From: Stackebrandtia albiflava
Lineage (GTDB): Bacteria > Actinomycetota > Actinomycetes > Mycobacteriales > Micromonosporaceae
DNA: 64,000 bases
Reading direction: 5' to 3'
NCBI RefSeq assembly: GCF_007994225.1
Contig: NZ_VLLL01000007.1
Coordinates: 189,191 to 253,190 of the forward strand
A program made the position numbers and the translations under genes. Positions 28,068-39,144 of this stretch are shown one piece after another; positions within the stretch are counted from its first letter, which is position 1, and every line of letters begins with the position of its first letter. Below the pieces are notes generated by a model. It searched no databases, was not told where the DNA came from, and saw only the letters and a list, made by a program, of their open reading frames with translations.

Positions 28068-29489
28068 TCAGTCGAGCAGCTCCGCGATCACCCTCGGGAG
28101 GGTCTCCGCGATGCCCGTCGCCGTCACCGGGCCGTGCCTGCCCGCCTCCCTGCCCGCCAGTCCGTGGACGAACGCCGCCGCCACCGCCGCCCGGTCGGGC
28201 CGCACCCCGGCGGCCAGCAACGCGCCCAGCAGTCCGGCGAGGACGTCTCCGGAGCCCGCGGTGGCGAGCGCCGGGTCACCGGTCGGGTTGAGGTGCACCT
28301 GGCCGTGCGGGTCGGCGATGACGGTGCGGAAGCCCTTCAGCAGCACGACGCAGTCGAGGGCGCGGGCCAGTGCCAGCGCGTCGCCGATCCGGTCGGGGCC
28401 GGTGGCGCGGCCCGCCATCCGCGCGAACTCCCGGTCGTGCGGGGTCAGGACCGTCGGCGCGCCGCGTCCGTCCAGGAGCGCGGGGTCCCGGCCCAGCAGG
28501 GTGAGGCCGTCGGCGTCGACGCACATCGGCACGCCCTCCTCCAGCGCGGAACGCAGCTGCGACTCCGCGACCGAGTCGGTGCCCAGGCCCGGCCCGACCG
28601 TCCACGCCTGTACCCGGCCGGAGTCGGCGACCCGGTCCTTCGTGACGACCTCGGGGTATCGGTACCGGACGTGCCGGGCGGCGGTGCCGGCGTACCTGAT
28701 GTAACCGGCGGGGCCAGCGAGGGCGCCCGCGACGGCGAGTTCCCCCGCCCCGGGGTACCGGAAGGAACCGGCGCACACGCCGACGACCCCGCGGGTGTAC
28801 TTGTCGTCGTACGGGCGTACCCGCGGCCACCATCTCGCGACGTCCTCGGCGGTCGGTATGACCGCGTATGGTTCGGGAAGGAACGGCCGGAGTCCTATGT
28901 CGACGCATTCGACCAGCCCGGAGTGGGCGGCGGCGGCACCCACCGCGACGGCCGGTTTCCTCGCCCCGAAGGTGACCGTCACGTCGGCCTCGACGGCGGG
29001 ACCCGTGACCGCGCCGGTGTCGACGTCGACTCCACTGGGGACGTCGACGGCGACCATGGTGACGCCCGCGAGACCCGCGAGCAGCCCGACCGCCGCCTCC
29101 GGCAGGCCGGGACGGCCACCGATGCCGAGGATCCCGTCCACCGCCAGGTCGGTGCGGGCGGGCAACCGGTCGGCGAAGCGGCCTCCGACGGCCACCAGTT
29201 CCTCCCCCGCCGCGCGGTGGTGCCGCCCGGGGAACACCTCGATCGCGGTGACCCTCGCCCCGCGTCGCGCCAGGTCGGCCCCCGCGTACAGCGCGTCGCC
29301 GCCGTTGTCGCCCGCGCCGACCAACAGGGTGACGTGGGCGCCGTAGACGCCCCCGGTCGCCGACAGGATCCGGGCGACACGGGCGGCCAACGCGGCGGCG
29401 GCCCGCCGCATGAGGGTCCCGTGCGGCAGCCGGGCCATCAGGGCACGTTCGGCGTCGCGGACCTGCGCGACCCTCCACACCCCGGGCAT
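28068..29489 (-). CDS. nnrD: bifunctional NAD(P)H-hydrate epimerase / ADP-dependent dehydratase
   Basis: A 473-residue repair enzyme that restores damaged NAD(P)H hydrates. The N-terminal epimerase (about 1-205) has LLVGAGDNGGDALYAGADL and VDVPSGVDVDTG. The C-terminal ribokinase-like dehydratase has YTRGVVGVCAGSFRYPGAGE, VGPGLGTD, LTPHDREFARMAG and NPTGDPALATAGSGDVLAG. The ATG at 29489 overlaps the acpS stop by one base. The cluster glmS-acpS-nnrD is standard in actinobacteria. Confidence 0.93.
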   Translation of the reverse strand: MPGVWRVAQVRDAERALMARLPHGTLMRRAAAALAARVARILSATGGVYGAHVTLLVGAGDNGGDALYAGADLARRGARVTAIEVFPGRHHRAAGEELVAVGGRFADRLPARTDLAVDGILGIGGRPGLPEAAVGLLAGLAGVTMVAVDVPSGVDVDTGAVTGPAVEADVTVTFGARKPAVAVGAAAAHSGLVECVDIGLRPFLPEPYAVIPTAEDVARWWPRVRPYDDKYTRGVVGVCAGSFRYPGAGELAVAGALAGPAGYIRYAGTAARHVRYRYPEVVTKDRVADSGRVQAWTVGPGLGTDSVAESQLRSALEEGVPMCVDADGLTLLGRDPALLDGRGAPTVLTPHDREFARMAGRATGPDRIGDALALARALDCVVLLKGFRTVIADPHGQVHLNPTGDPALATAGSGDVLAGLLGALLAAGVRPDRAAVAAAFVHGLAGREAGRHGPVTATGIAETLPRVIAELLD

Positions 29490-29857
29490 CAGCGTTCCGC
29501 CACCACGATCGCGGAGGCGATGCCCCCGTCGTGCGACAGCGACAGGTGCCATCTGCCGACACCACGTTCGGCGGCGACCGCCGCGACCGTGCCGGAGGTG
29601 GTGAGCCAGGGACGACCGTCGGGGTCGCTGACCACCTCGCAGTCGTGCCAGTGCAGTCCGCCGGGGGCACCGAGGGCCTTGGCGACGGCCTCCTTGGCGG
29701 CGAACCGGGCCGCCAGCGACTCCCGGGACCGGGGGTTGCCGCTCGCGGTGACGCGTTCCTCCGGGGTGAACAACCGGTCGGCCAGTGGCGGTGTCCGGTC
29801 GAGCGCCTTGGCGAAACGTTCCACTAGCACCACGTCGATGCCGACTGCCACAATCAC
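29489..29857 (-). CDS. acpS: holo-ACP synthase
   Basis: This enzyme transfers 4'-phosphopantetheine from CoA to acyl carrier protein. The 122 residues show the metal- and CoA-binding motifs: [17 protein letters not shown] with the Asp, and [14 protein letters not shown] with the Glu/Lys pair, then [20 protein letters not shown] chose GTG 29857, which gives the usual V-I-V-A-V-G-I-D start; a GTG two codons later is possible. It is coupled to nnrD by a one-base overlap. Confidence 0.94.
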   Translation of the reverse strand: MIVAVGIDVVLVERFAKALDRTPPLADRLFTPEERVTASGNPRSRESLAARFAAKEAVAKALGAPGGLHWHDCEVVSDPDGRPWLTTSGTVAAVAAERGVGRWHLSLSHDGGIASAIVVAER

Positions 29858-29942
29858 ACCAGCCACTCTGACATATCGCGCGCCGTCGATCACGTTCGGC
29901 GGCGCGCGCCCGTGTCGTCACCCGGGTACGGCCCGGGACGGT

Positions 29943-31793
<1,851 letters not shown>

Positions 31794-31806
31794 GTCGGCC
31801 AGCGTA

Positions 31807-32173
31807 CCCCAGTTTCGCTCACGGCCTGTGCGCAATATCCGGTATTTCGATCACGACTTCTGCGTGTAGGCGTTGAGCTGGCCTTAGAGGCCGCCTTCGG
31901 GCCTCGTTCGTGGCGAGCGGCGGTCCCGTCGAGTGCATTCGCAAGGCCGAGGAGGCGGTGCTTTGGAAGGTCCGTGCGTACCGGTGTGGGTACGCACCGC
32001 TTCTGCGGCACCGCCTTCGCCAACGCCGCGAGGCGCCGACCGGTCGTCGCTCGGCAGCACAGCAGGTGCGAAGACAGCCTCTTACAGCCCGCCGGTTCAC
32101 GATGCGAGGGCACGCGGACACGCCGCACCCCGGTGGAGACCTTCGGGAGACGCGCCGCGCACGCGGCGGGGAC
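31807..32173. other. gene-free, strongly structured spacer between ispE and glmS (ncRNA candidate)
   Basis: About 370 nt without a convincing gene. It holds a perfect 9-bp hairpin (GTGCGTACC, loop GGTGTG, GGTACGCAC at 31974-31997) and a 6-bp hairpin with a 7-nt loop (GAGGCC/GGCCTC at 31887-31905). Its base and word usage look unlike the neighbouring genes. Because glmS appears leaderless, this stretch is not its 5' leader. It may be an independent small RNA, or a remnant at the junction of two gene clusters that are usually separate. Direction unknown. Confidence 0.35.
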
Positions 32174-33106
32174 TCAGAGCACGGTGACGCCGGGCACCGG
32201 GCCGGTGACGTGATGCACCTGCCGGGCCACGCCCCGCAGACGCAGTCGCGCCGCCAACGCCTGCGCGTGATGGCCGTCCCGGGCCAGGAACAGCACGGTC
32301 GGGCCGGACCCGGAGACCAGGGACCGCACCGCCCCGTCGGCGTCACCGGCGGCCAACACCTCACCCAACTGGGGACGCAACGAGATCGCCGCGTCCGTCA
32401 TGTCGTTGTGCAGCAGCCCGCCCAGCCGTTCGGCGTCGGCGCCCTCCGCCAAGGCCGCCAACAGTGCCGACACGTCGTCGTGGCAGCGCCCGACCCCGGT
32501 CTCCCGCAGCCGGTCCACCTCCGCGTACACCGCGGGCGTCGACAGTTCCCCCTCCGACACCGCGACCACCCAGTGACGGGTACCCGCCGCCGCCACCGGC
32601 GACACCCGTTCACCGTGACCGGTGCCCAGGGCGACCCCGCCCAGCAGGCAGAACGGCACGTCACTGCCCAATCCGGCGGCGACCTCGACGAGTGCGTCCC
32701 GGCCCACCGGCAGCCGCCACAACCGGGCGCACGCCTCCAGTGCCGCCGCCGCGTCCGCGCTGCCACCGGCCAGGCCGCCCGCCAACGGGATCCGCTTCAG
32801 GAGCCGCAACCGGACACCCGACGCGACGCCGTACCGTTCGGCGAGGGACCGGGCCGCCCGCACCGCGAGGTTCCGTTCGTCGCCCGGCAGGATCCCCGCG
32901 CCCTCACCGACGACCTCGGCCGTCACCTCCTGCGACGGCACCGCCACCACCTCGTCGTACAGCGACACCGCCTCGTAGACCGTCGTCAGGTCGTGGAACC
33001 CGTCCGGGCGCAGATCCCCCACGCCAAGGTGCAGGTTGATCTTCGCCGGGACCCTCACCCTCACCCAGTCGCGGGCGTCGTCCCGTTGGAGCACCGCCTC
33101 CGTCAC
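32174..33106 (-). CDS. ispE: 4-diphosphocytidyl-2-C-methyl-D-erythritol kinase
   Basis: A 310-residue GHMP kinase of the non-mevalonate isoprenoid pathway. The N-terminal substrate motif is [20 protein letters not shown], the ATP-binding loop is [20 protein letters not shown], followed by [11 protein letters not shown], and the C-terminal GHMP motif is [13 protein letters not shown]. The GTG start at 33106 overlaps the rsmA stop by 4 nt (GTGA). rsmA-ispE is a standard actinobacterial pair. Confidence 0.95.
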   Translation of the reverse strand: MTEAVLQRDDARDWVRVRVPAKINLHLGVGDLRPDGFHDLTTVYEAVSLYDEVVAVPSQEVTAEVVGEGAGILPGDERNLAVRAARSLAERYGVASGVRLRLLKRIPLAGGLAGGSADAAAALEACARLWRLPVGRDALVEVAAGLGSDVPFCLLGGVALGTGHGERVSPVAAAGTRHWVVAVSEGELSTPAVYAEVDRLRETGVGRCHDDVSALLAALAEGADAERLGGLLHNDMTDAAISLRPQLGEVLAAGDADGAVRSLVSGSGPTVLFLARDGHHAQALAARLRLRGVARQVHHVTGPVPGVTVL

Positions 33107-33960
33107 CGGGCCTCCCGGTGCGCGGCGATCCTCGCGAAGTCGTGGACGTCCAACGCCTCGCCGCGCAGCCTCGGATCGATCCCGGCGGCGGTGAGGACCC
33201 GCTCGGCGGCCGGCATGCCGCCCGCCCAACCCGACAACGCGCCCCGCAGCACCTTCCGCCGCTGCGCGAACGCCGCGTCCACCACCTCGAACACCGCCTT
33301 GCGGTCGCCCTCCGGCGGGTCCCGCCGCTCGAACGCCACCAGCCCGGAGTCGACGTTGGGAACCGGCCAGAACACGCCACGGGGCACCGAACCGGCGCGG
33401 CGCGCCGCCGCGTACCAGGCGAGCTTCACACTCGGCACCCCGTAGATCTTCGAGCCCGGCCCGGCGGTCATCCGCTCCGCGACCTCCGACTGCACCATGA
33501 CCAGTCCGCGGCGGATGCTCGGCAGCACCGCGAGCAGGTGCAGCACCACCGGCACCGCCACGTTGTACGGCAGGTTCGCCACCAACGCGGTCGGCGGGGT
33601 GTCGAAGTCGCTCGCCGTTACCGTCATCGCGTCGGTGTGGTGCACCTGGAGCTTGTCGAGCTGTTCGGGTGCGCGCGCCGCGACGGTGGGCCGCAAGGCG
33701 CCCGCCAACCGGCCGTCGATCTCCACGGCGTGCAACCGGGCGCTCGACGGCAGCAGCGCCAACGTCAACGACCCGAGTCCGGGACCGACCTCGATCACGA
33801 TGTCGTCGGGTTGCAGCCGTGCCGCGTCGGCGATCCGGCGCACCGTGTTCGCGTCGATGACGAAGTTCTGACCGAGTGTCTTCGTCGGACGCACCGACAA
33901 GGCCTCGGCTATCCGCCTGATGTCTCTCGCCCCGAGAAGGTCAACCACGCGCTCAATCAT
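33103..33960 (-). CDS. rsmA: 16S rRNA (adenine1518/1519-N6)-dimethyltransferase
   Basis: A 285-residue KsgA family enzyme that dimethylates two adenines in the 3' hairpin of 16S rRNA. It shows [20 protein letters not shown], the SAM motif [16 protein letters not shown], the catalytic [12 protein letters not shown], and the C-terminal [16 protein letters not shown]. The ATG at 33960 fits the family start, and frames further upstream lack similarity. It is translationally coupled to ispE. An rpf gene is often found next to rsmA, but here the next gene is a divergent glycosyltransferase. Confidence 0.95.
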   Translation of the reverse strand: MIERVVDLLGARDIRRIAEALSVRPTKTLGQNFVIDANTVRRIADAARLQPDDIVIEVGPGLGSLTLALLPSSARLHAVEIDGRLAGALRPTVAARAPEQLDKLQVHHTDAMTVTASDFDTPPTALVANLPYNVAVPVVLHLLAVLPSIRRGLVMVQSEVAERMTAGPGSKIYGVPSVKLAWYAAARRAGSVPRGVFWPVPNVDSGLVAFERRDPPEGDRKAVFEVVDAAFAQRRKVLRGALSGWAGGMPAAERVLTAAGIDPRLRGEALDVHDFARIAAHREAR

Positions 33961-34079
33961 CGCGTACCGGCCGCGACGGCACGGCGGCATCTCCCGTGCC
34001 GGGGCCACGGGACCGCCCCGGCGACTACCCTGACCGGGGTGGACGGGCGGGGAGGCACGTCGGCTGGGGGGAGACCGGC

Positions 34080-35984
34080 ATGAAGATCACGTTCCTGACG
34101 CACTCGGTGGACGGTGTCGGCGGCACGATCCGTGCCATCCTCAACACCGCCACCGCGTTGACCGATCTGGGACACGACGTCGAGATCGCGGCCGTGTTCC
34201 GCCGGCACGCCGAGACCCGGTTCCCGCTGGACCCGCGGGTGCCCGTGTACCCGCTCGTCGACCACACGCCGCAGGCGTGCCCGGCGGCGGCCGCCGACAC
34301 CTGGCGGGCACGGCGCGCGGCCCGCGCGCCCAGCGACCACCATCCCAGCGGGGACACCCGCAGCCACCTGTTCCACCGGCTCGCGGACCGGCGGTTGACC
34401 CGGTTCCTGCGGGGCTGTGACGCCGACGTGATCGTGGGGACCCGGCCGGGCCTCAACGTGTACATCGCCCGGCTCGCCCCGACGTCGATGATCCGCGTCG
34501 CGCAGGAGCACCTGTACCTGGGTCACCACTCGCCCCAGTTGCGTCGCGCCATCGCGGCCGAGTACCCGGGGCTGGACGCCGTGGTCACGGTCAGCGCCGC
34601 CGACGCCGAGGAGTACCGGGCGGCGTTCCCGCGCCTCGCCGACCGGGTCCGGTTCATCCCGAACTCGATCCAGCCGCCGCCGACACCGGTGTCGGCAGGT
34701 GACTCGCGGCTCATCGTGGCCGCCGGGCGGTTGGAGAGCGGGAAGCGGTTCGACCTGCTGCTGCGGGCGTTCGCGGAGGTCCACCGGCGCCACCCGGACT
34801 GGCGGTTGCGGATCTACGGGCACGGCCGCCGCGCGGACCGGCTGCGGGCGCTCACCGACCGGCTCCGGCTCGGCGACGCGGTCTCGTTCATGGGTGTGCG
34901 CGCGCCGCTGGACACCGAATGGGCGAAGGCCGCCATCGCGGTGTCCACGTCACGGCGGGAGTCGTTCGGCCTGACGTTGGTGGAGGCGATGGACCGGGGC
35001 GTGCCGGTGGTCTCCACCGACTGCCCGCACGGTCCGCCCGAGATCGTGACCGACGAACTGAACGGCCTGCTCACCCCGGTGGACGACGAGGCGGGAGTGG
35101 TCAAGGCGCTGTGCCGTCTCATCGAGGAGCCCGAACTGCGGGAGAAACTGGCGCGGGCGGCGATCGGCACCGCGGCCCGTTACCACCCGCGGCCGATCGC
35201 GGAACGCCACGTCGAGTTGTTCTCGCGGCTGCGTGCCCGCGGCCCGGGCCGCCGCCCGCGCCCGCACCGCTTCGCGCCGCACGCCGGTGACTCGGCGCGC
35301 CCGGTGGTGGAGGTCGACTGCGTCGACTTCGGACGGCTGTCGTTCTCGCTGCCCGGGCTGGCCCTGCACCGGCCGTGCTCGCCCGCGGTCACCGTCGCCG
35401 GGACGGTGCTGGACGCCGCCGCCCACACCGCACTGGTCGAGGGCGAGTGGACGGTCCACGACGGCGACCGGCCGGTGCGGGCTGGCCGCATCGACGACCG
35501 TGTCCTGTTCACCGGCGAGGCCGGTCCGGTCCCGGTCGTGGTCGTGCCGTTCGCCGACGACGACCGGTTGTGCCTGCGGGTGTGGCGACGCACCGGGTAC
35601 GCCGAGGTCGCCGCGGTCAACTGGGACGGTCCCCGGCTGTCGCTGTCCGGGCGGCTCTTGGGCGCACCCGGTGGCGGCGACCTGGAGCTGACGTCCCAGG
35701 ACGCGACCGACACCCGGACGGTGCCGGTGGAGTGGGACGGGGACGGTTTCCGCGTCGACGTCCCGGGAAGGGAACTCGCCAAGGCGTTCACCGGTGAGCC
35801 CCGGGACTGGGACCTGTCGCTGACGACGTCGGAGGGCCGGATCCGGCTCGGCCGGTTCTTCGGGGACATCGCCAGGCGCGCGGACGCGCAGCGTTTCCCG
35901 GCGACCGGGATGGGAGACGCCTCGGTCCGTCCCTACTTCACCGCAGACAACGAACTGTCCATCCGGGTCACCGCGCGGCCGTGA
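34080..35984 (+). CDS. family 4 glycosyltransferase with C-terminal accessory domain
   Basis: A 634-residue cytoplasmic protein. Residues 1-390 form a GT-B glycosyltransferase of family 4: [40 protein letters not shown] for the donor site, and [20 protein letters not shown] with the conserved Glu pair. Residues about 415-634 form a beta-rich extension ([17 protein letters not shown], later [20 protein letters not shown]) seen in some cell-surface polymer transferases. Donor and acceptor are unknown. The ATG has a GGGGGAGA ribosome binding site. It stands between rsmA and tatD, interrupting a cluster that is usually continuous. Confidence 0.85.
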   Translation: MKITFLTHSVDGVGGTIRAILNTATALTDLGHDVEIAAVFRRHAETRFPLDPRVPVYPLVDHTPQACPAAAADTWRARRAARAPSDHHPSGDTRSHLFHRLADRRLTRFLRGCDADVIVGTRPGLNVYIARLAPTSMIRVAQEHLYLGHHSPQLRRAIAAEYPGLDAVVTVSAADAEEYRAAFPRLADRVRFIPNSIQPPPTPVSAGDSRLIVAAGRLESGKRFDLLLRAFAEVHRRHPDWRLRIYGHGRRADRLRALTDRLRLGDAVSFMGVRAPLDTEWAKAAIAVSTSRRESFGLTLVEAMDRGVPVVSTDCPHGPPEIVTDELNGLLTPVDDEAGVVKALCRLIEEPELREKLARAAIGTAARYHPRPIAERHVELFSRLRARGPGRRPRPHRFAPHAGDSARPVVEVDCVDFGRLSFSLPGLALHRPCSPAVTVAGTVLDAAAHTALVEGEWTVHDGDRPVRAGRIDDRVLFTGEAGPVPVVVVPFADDDRLCLRVWRRTGYAEVAAVNWDGPRLSLSGRLLGAPGGGDLELTSQDATDTRTVPVEWDGDGFRVDVPGRELAKAFTGEPRDWDLSLTTSEGRIRLGRFFGDIARRADAQRFPATGMGDASVRPYFTADNELSIRVTARP

Positions 35985-35985
35985 C

Positions 35986-36879
35986 TCACCAGCCGCCGAA
36001 GGCGCGTTCGGTGTTGGCGGACAGGTCCGCGCACAGCTCGTCGACGTCGCGGCCCAGCCACTCCGCGAGGAACCGCACCGTCAACGGGATCAGGTACGGG
36101 CCGTTCTGCCTGCCTCGGAACGGCATCGGCGTCATGAAGGGCGCGTCGGTCTCCACGAGCATCAGCTCCGCGGGGCAGACCCGGGCGGCGTCCCGCAGGT
36201 TCGGCGCGTTCTTGAACGTGACGTTGCCGGCGAAGCTCATGTAGAAGCCGCGTTCGGCGCAGCGGTGCGCGAATCCCTCGTCACCGCTGAAGCAGTGCAG
36301 CACGACCCGGTCGGGTGCGCCCTCCTCGTCCAGGACCCGCAGCACGTCGTCGTGCGCGTCGCGGTCGTGGATCACCAGGGCCCTGTCGTAGGTCTTCGCC
36401 AACGCGATGTGCGCCCGGAACGACTCCTCCTGCTGGGCGCGGCCGTCGGCGTCGGTGCGGAAGAAGTCCATGCCGGTCTCCCCCAGCGCCGCCACGCGGG
36501 GGCGCTGCACCAGCTTCTCGATCTCGGTCAGCGCCGACGACAGGTCGGCCAGTTTCGGGGCGTCGTTGGGATGCAGCGCGACCGCGGCCAGCACCCGCGG
36601 GTCGGCCTCGGCGAGGTCGGCCGCCCACTGGGAGGACGCGACGTCGATGCCGACCTGCACGACGCGGTCGACGCCGACCGCCTGGGCGGCGTCGAGCTCC
36701 TCGGCGACCGCCGGATCGTCGGGGGCGACGGTCTCGGTGCGGTCGCCCTCCCACGTCCAGCCCGCCACGATGTCGAGGTGACTGTGGCTGTCCGGCACGG
36801 GCACGGTCAACGGCTCGGGCGGTTCGGGCCGACGGCCCCGCTCTGCGCGCTCCCGGGCGCGCTCCTCACGTTTGGACAT
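35986..36879 (-). CDS. tatD: TatD family metal-dependent hydrolase
   Basis: A 297-residue TIM-barrel DNase-like hydrolase. Metal ligands include DSHSHLDI near residue 30, Glu in ALGETGMDFF, His in ALVIHDRDAHDDVL and HCFSGDE, and Asp in LVETDAPFMTP. The ATG at 36879 gives a charged start (MSKREERARERAERGRR) and is favoured. A GTG at 36966 would add 29 unconserved residues; it overlaps the stop of the copy-3 micro-ORF, so that element may provide the promoter. The gene is convergent with the glycosyltransferase with a one-base gap. Confidence 0.9.
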   Translation of the reverse strand: MSKREERARERAERGRRPEPPEPLTVPVPDSHSHLDIVAGWTWEGDRTETVAPDDPAVAEELDAAQAVGVDRVVQVGIDVASSQWAADLAEADPRVLAAVALHPNDAPKLADLSSALTEIEKLVQRPRVAALGETGMDFFRTDADGRAQQEESFRAHIALAKTYDRALVIHDRDAHDDVLRVLDEEGAPDRVVLHCFSGDEGFAHRCAERGFYMSFAGNVTFKNAPNLRDAARVCPAELMLVETDAPFMTPMPFRGRQNGPYLIPLTVRFLAEWLGRDVDELCADLSANTERAFGGW

Positions 36880-36962
36880 CGGCACCAGCCTGCCACACGG
36901 CACCGCGACGGTCGCGCCGGTTTCCGCCGCGCGTGGCGGTGGCGCCGGCGGTGTCTGTCCGG

Positions 36963-37080
36963 TCACATCGCTTGACGGGGGCCGCCACTCCTCCTCCCCA
37001 TGGCGTCGAGCCTAGGTGCGGCGCGCGCGGTGTGTCCAACAGGGACGCGGCCGCCTGTGGATAACCGGGCCGCCTGTGGA
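36963..37080 (-). repeat. dispersed TCCACA/TAGGCT/micro-ORF element, copy 3
   Basis: This copy is on the minus strand. Two perfect TTATCCACA boxes (TCCACA at 37075-37080 and 37056-37061, 19-nt period) are followed by exactly 41 nt, TAGGCT (37009-37014), 7 nt, and ATG at 37001. The micro-ORF is only 12 residues, MGRRSGGPRQAM, and ends in a TGA that overlaps a possible tatD GTG start. The boxes also lie within the C-terminal codons of the SDR gene, so that protein ends inside the element. Confidence 0.8.
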
Positions 37081-37920
37081 TAACCGGGACAACAGGTCGG
37101 CCGTCATCGCCGCCAGGCGGCGGGCGTCGGCGGGGTCGAGGGTCTTCAGGGTGGACGGCAGCCGCCTGCCCCGGTCGATCGCGGTCAGCGCGTCACGTGG
37201 CGGCGCGTCGACCCAGTCCACGACGGGAGCCGCCGACCGGGCCACCGGGCGGGCCGCCACCGCGCCGAGCACCCGGATCACCCACCGCGCCGGAGCCGGC
37301 AGAGTCGACAGGTCACCGCTCCTGGTGAATCCGGGGTGGTACATGACGTACGGGACCACACCCCCGTACCGCTCCGCGTAGGAGACCCCGAGCAGGTCGT
37401 TGGCGCGACCCGCCTGCAGTTGCGCCTTCACCGGGCCGTATCCGCGCGTCAACTGCGGGTCGTCCCAGTGGATCGCGCCGGCGGTGACGCCCACACCCGC
37501 GACACTCACGATCACCGGCCGGTGGGCGGCCTCCAGCAGCGGCCGCAGTTCCTCACCGAGCAGGTGACGGCTCAGGTAGTACAGTGCGAACGTGTACTCG
37601 AACCCGTCGGTGGTCTCGACCCGGTGGGGGCGGGGACGGTTCGCGAACAACAGGAGCGCGTCCACCACGGGAGTCGTGTCGGCCACCAGCGCCGCCACCC
37701 GCCGGTTCTCCGCGACGACACTGAGATCGGCCCGGACGAAACGCAACCGCCCCGGCGACTCCCGCCGCCGCGCCTCCGCCTCCAACGCCCGGCCCTTGGC
37801 CTCGTTGCTGCCGATCACCGTCACGTGGTCGCCGTGAGCGAGCCGCGCCAGGGCGGTGGCCCGGCCCATCCCGTCCGTGCCGCCACTGACCACCACGACC
37901 TTCGATTCATCGTCTGACAT
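37012..37920 (-). CDS. short-chain dehydrogenase/reductase-like protein
   Basis: A 302-residue Rossmann-fold protein. The NAD(P)-binding motif is VVSGGTDGMGRATALARLA, followed by FVRADLS and LLLFANRP, which matches the retinol-dehydrogenase-like group. The active-site region is less canonical: VIVSVAGVGV replaces the usual Ser strand, and the YxxxK position reads YGPVKAQLQ. The substrate is unknown. The last residues (RLSTGGPVIHRRPRPCW) are encoded by the copy-3 DnaA-box-like repeats. It is divergent from an HxlR regulator 49 nt away, which probably controls it. Confidence 0.82.
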   Translation of the reverse strand: MSDDESKVVVVSGGTDGMGRATALARLAHGDHVTVIGSNEAKGRALEAEARRRESPGRLRFVRADLSVVAENRRVAALVADTTPVVDALLLFANRPRPHRVETTDGFEYTFALYYLSRHLLGEELRPLLEAAHRPVIVSVAGVGVTAGAIHWDDPQLTRGYGPVKAQLQAGRANDLLGVSYAERYGGVVPYVMYHPGFTRSGDLSTLPAPARWVIRVLGAVAARPVARSAAPVVDWVDAPPRDALTAIDRGRRLPSTLKTLDPADARRLAAMTADLLSRLSTGGPVIHRRPRPCWTHRARRT

Positions 37921-37955
37921 GGGCACCATCGTCGGTACCGGGTCGGGATTCCCAC

Positions 37956-37972
37956 AAGGAGGCAGTTCGTTG
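37956..37972 (+). promoter_or_regulatory. ribosome binding site selecting a TTG start
   Basis: AAGGAGG at 37956-37962 lies 7 nt before TTG 37970, the optimal distance. No ATG or GTG of the same frame is as well placed, so this site decides the start of the HxlR gene. Confidence 0.6.
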
Positions 37973-38353
37973 TCAGGTACGCACACGGGTGTTCCCTCTC
38001 AGGCCACGCCCCACGCCGACCGGATCACCGGAGACGTGTATCACTCCGCACCGGTCACCGGGCTGCTCCGGCGGCTCGGGGAGCGGTGGACGCCCGCGGT
38101 GCTGTGCCTGCTCGCCCGGCGGGCGCGGCGGTTCAACGCCCTGCACCGTGAGATCGACGGGATCAGCCAACGCATGTTGACCCGGACGCTGCGCGGTCTG
38201 GAAGAGGACGGCCTGGTCGTCCGTACGGTCTTCCCGACGGTTCCTCCGAGTGTGGAGTACTCGTTGAGCGGGCACGGCCGGTCGCTGCTTCCGGCGTTGT
38301 CGGCGCTCATGCAGCGGCCCGACGCCCGTCGCGCCGAGACGCACACCCCGTAA
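37970..38353 (+). CDS. HxlR-family winged-helix regulator
   Basis: A 127-residue DNA-binding protein. The HxlR signature is visible: VTGLLRRLGERWTPAVLCLL, RRFNALHREIDGISQRMLTR, TLRGLEEDGLVVRTVFPTVP and VEYSLSGHGRSLLPAL. Members respond to electrophiles, quinones or redox changes. The typical N-terminal Cys (HxlR/YodB type) is absent here. Start TTG 37970 is chosen because of its strong AAGGAGG; an in-frame ATG at 37922 would lengthen it by 16 residues. It is divergent from the SDR gene. Confidence 0.88.
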   Translation: MSGTHTGVPSQATPHADRITGDVYHSAPVTGLLRRLGERWTPAVLCLLARRARRFNALHREIDGISQRMLTRTLRGLEEDGLVVRTVFPTVPPSVEYSLSGHGRSLLPALSALMQRPDARRAETHTP

Positions 38354-38430
38354 CGGCCTCGGCCGCAGGGGTCGCCCGGTTGGCGGTGATCGGGTACGCT
38401 CGCCGCTTCGACGCGTCGAAGGATCCCCCA

Positions 38431-39144
38431 GTGGAGACAATCAGCACCCTGTTCGATCACCTGTTCCGTCTGCAGGCGGCTCCCCCGACGCCGATCGTGG
38501 TCGCGACCGCGGTGGTGGCGTTGCTGGCGGTGGCCGTGGACGTGGTGTGGCGGCGGGTCCGTCACGCGGTGACCATCGCCCACGAGGGCGGCCACGCCCT
38601 GGTCGCGCTGCTGACGGGCCGTCGGCTGCACGGCATCCGGTTGCACTCCGACACCTCCGGTGTCACCTTCACCCGGGGCCGGGAGCGCGGACTCAGCGCC
38701 GTACTGACGTTGTTGGCCGGTTATCTCGCCCCCGCCGTGCTCGGTCTGCTGCTGGCGTGGCTCGTCGGATCGGGACGGGTCGTCCTGTCACTGTGGCTGT
38801 GCCTGCTGCTCCTGGTGGCGATGGCGGTGTTCATCCGGAACCTGTACGGCGTCCTGGCGATGCTCGTGACCGGCGCGGTGGTGTTCGCCGTCGCGTGGTG
38901 GGCGCCGGCGGACGTGCAGGCGACCCTCGCCTACCTGGGTGTGTGGCTGATGTCGTTCGGCGCGATCCGGCCGGTGTGGGAGGTCCACCGGCAGCGACGC
39001 GGCAGGCGCGACGGTCACTCCGACCCCGACCAGCTCGCCGGGATCACCCCGGTGCCGGCGCTCGTGTGGTTGCTGTTCTTCGCGTTGGCGAACCTGGCGA
39101 TGCTGGCGGTCGTGGCGCGGATGCTCATTCCGGGCCTGTGGTGA
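38431..39144 (+). CDS. M50B-like membrane metalloprotease
   Basis: A 237-residue protein with about five to six membrane segments. The zinc motif HEGGHALVALLTGRRLHGI (HExGH type) lies inside or next to an early segment, followed by FTRGRERGLSAVLTLLAGYLAPA, which is characteristic of the bacterial M50B-like group. The second metal-binding site common in site-2 proteases (NxxPxxxLDG) is not obvious, so activity is uncertain. The GTG start follows AAGGA by 8 nt. Its 3' end overlaps the AraC gene on the other strand by 20 nt. Confidence 0.82.
   Translation: METISTLFDHLFRLQAAPPTPIVVATAVVALLAVAVDVVWRRVRHAVTIAHEGGHALVALLTGRRLHGIRLHSDTSGVTFTRGRERGLSAVLTLLAGYLAPAVLGLLLAWLVGSGRVVLSLWLCLLLLVAMAVFIRNLYGVLAMLVTGAVVFAVAWWAPADVQATLAYLGVWLMSFGAIRPVWEVHRQRRGRRDGHSDPDQLAGITPVPALVWLLFFALANLAMLAVVARMLIPGLW

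Noticed and set aside
31807-32173. glmS ribozyme or riboswitch upstream of glmS
   Set aside because: No ribozyme core is recognisable, and the glmS start has a -10 box 7 nt upstream, so no leader would be transcribed.
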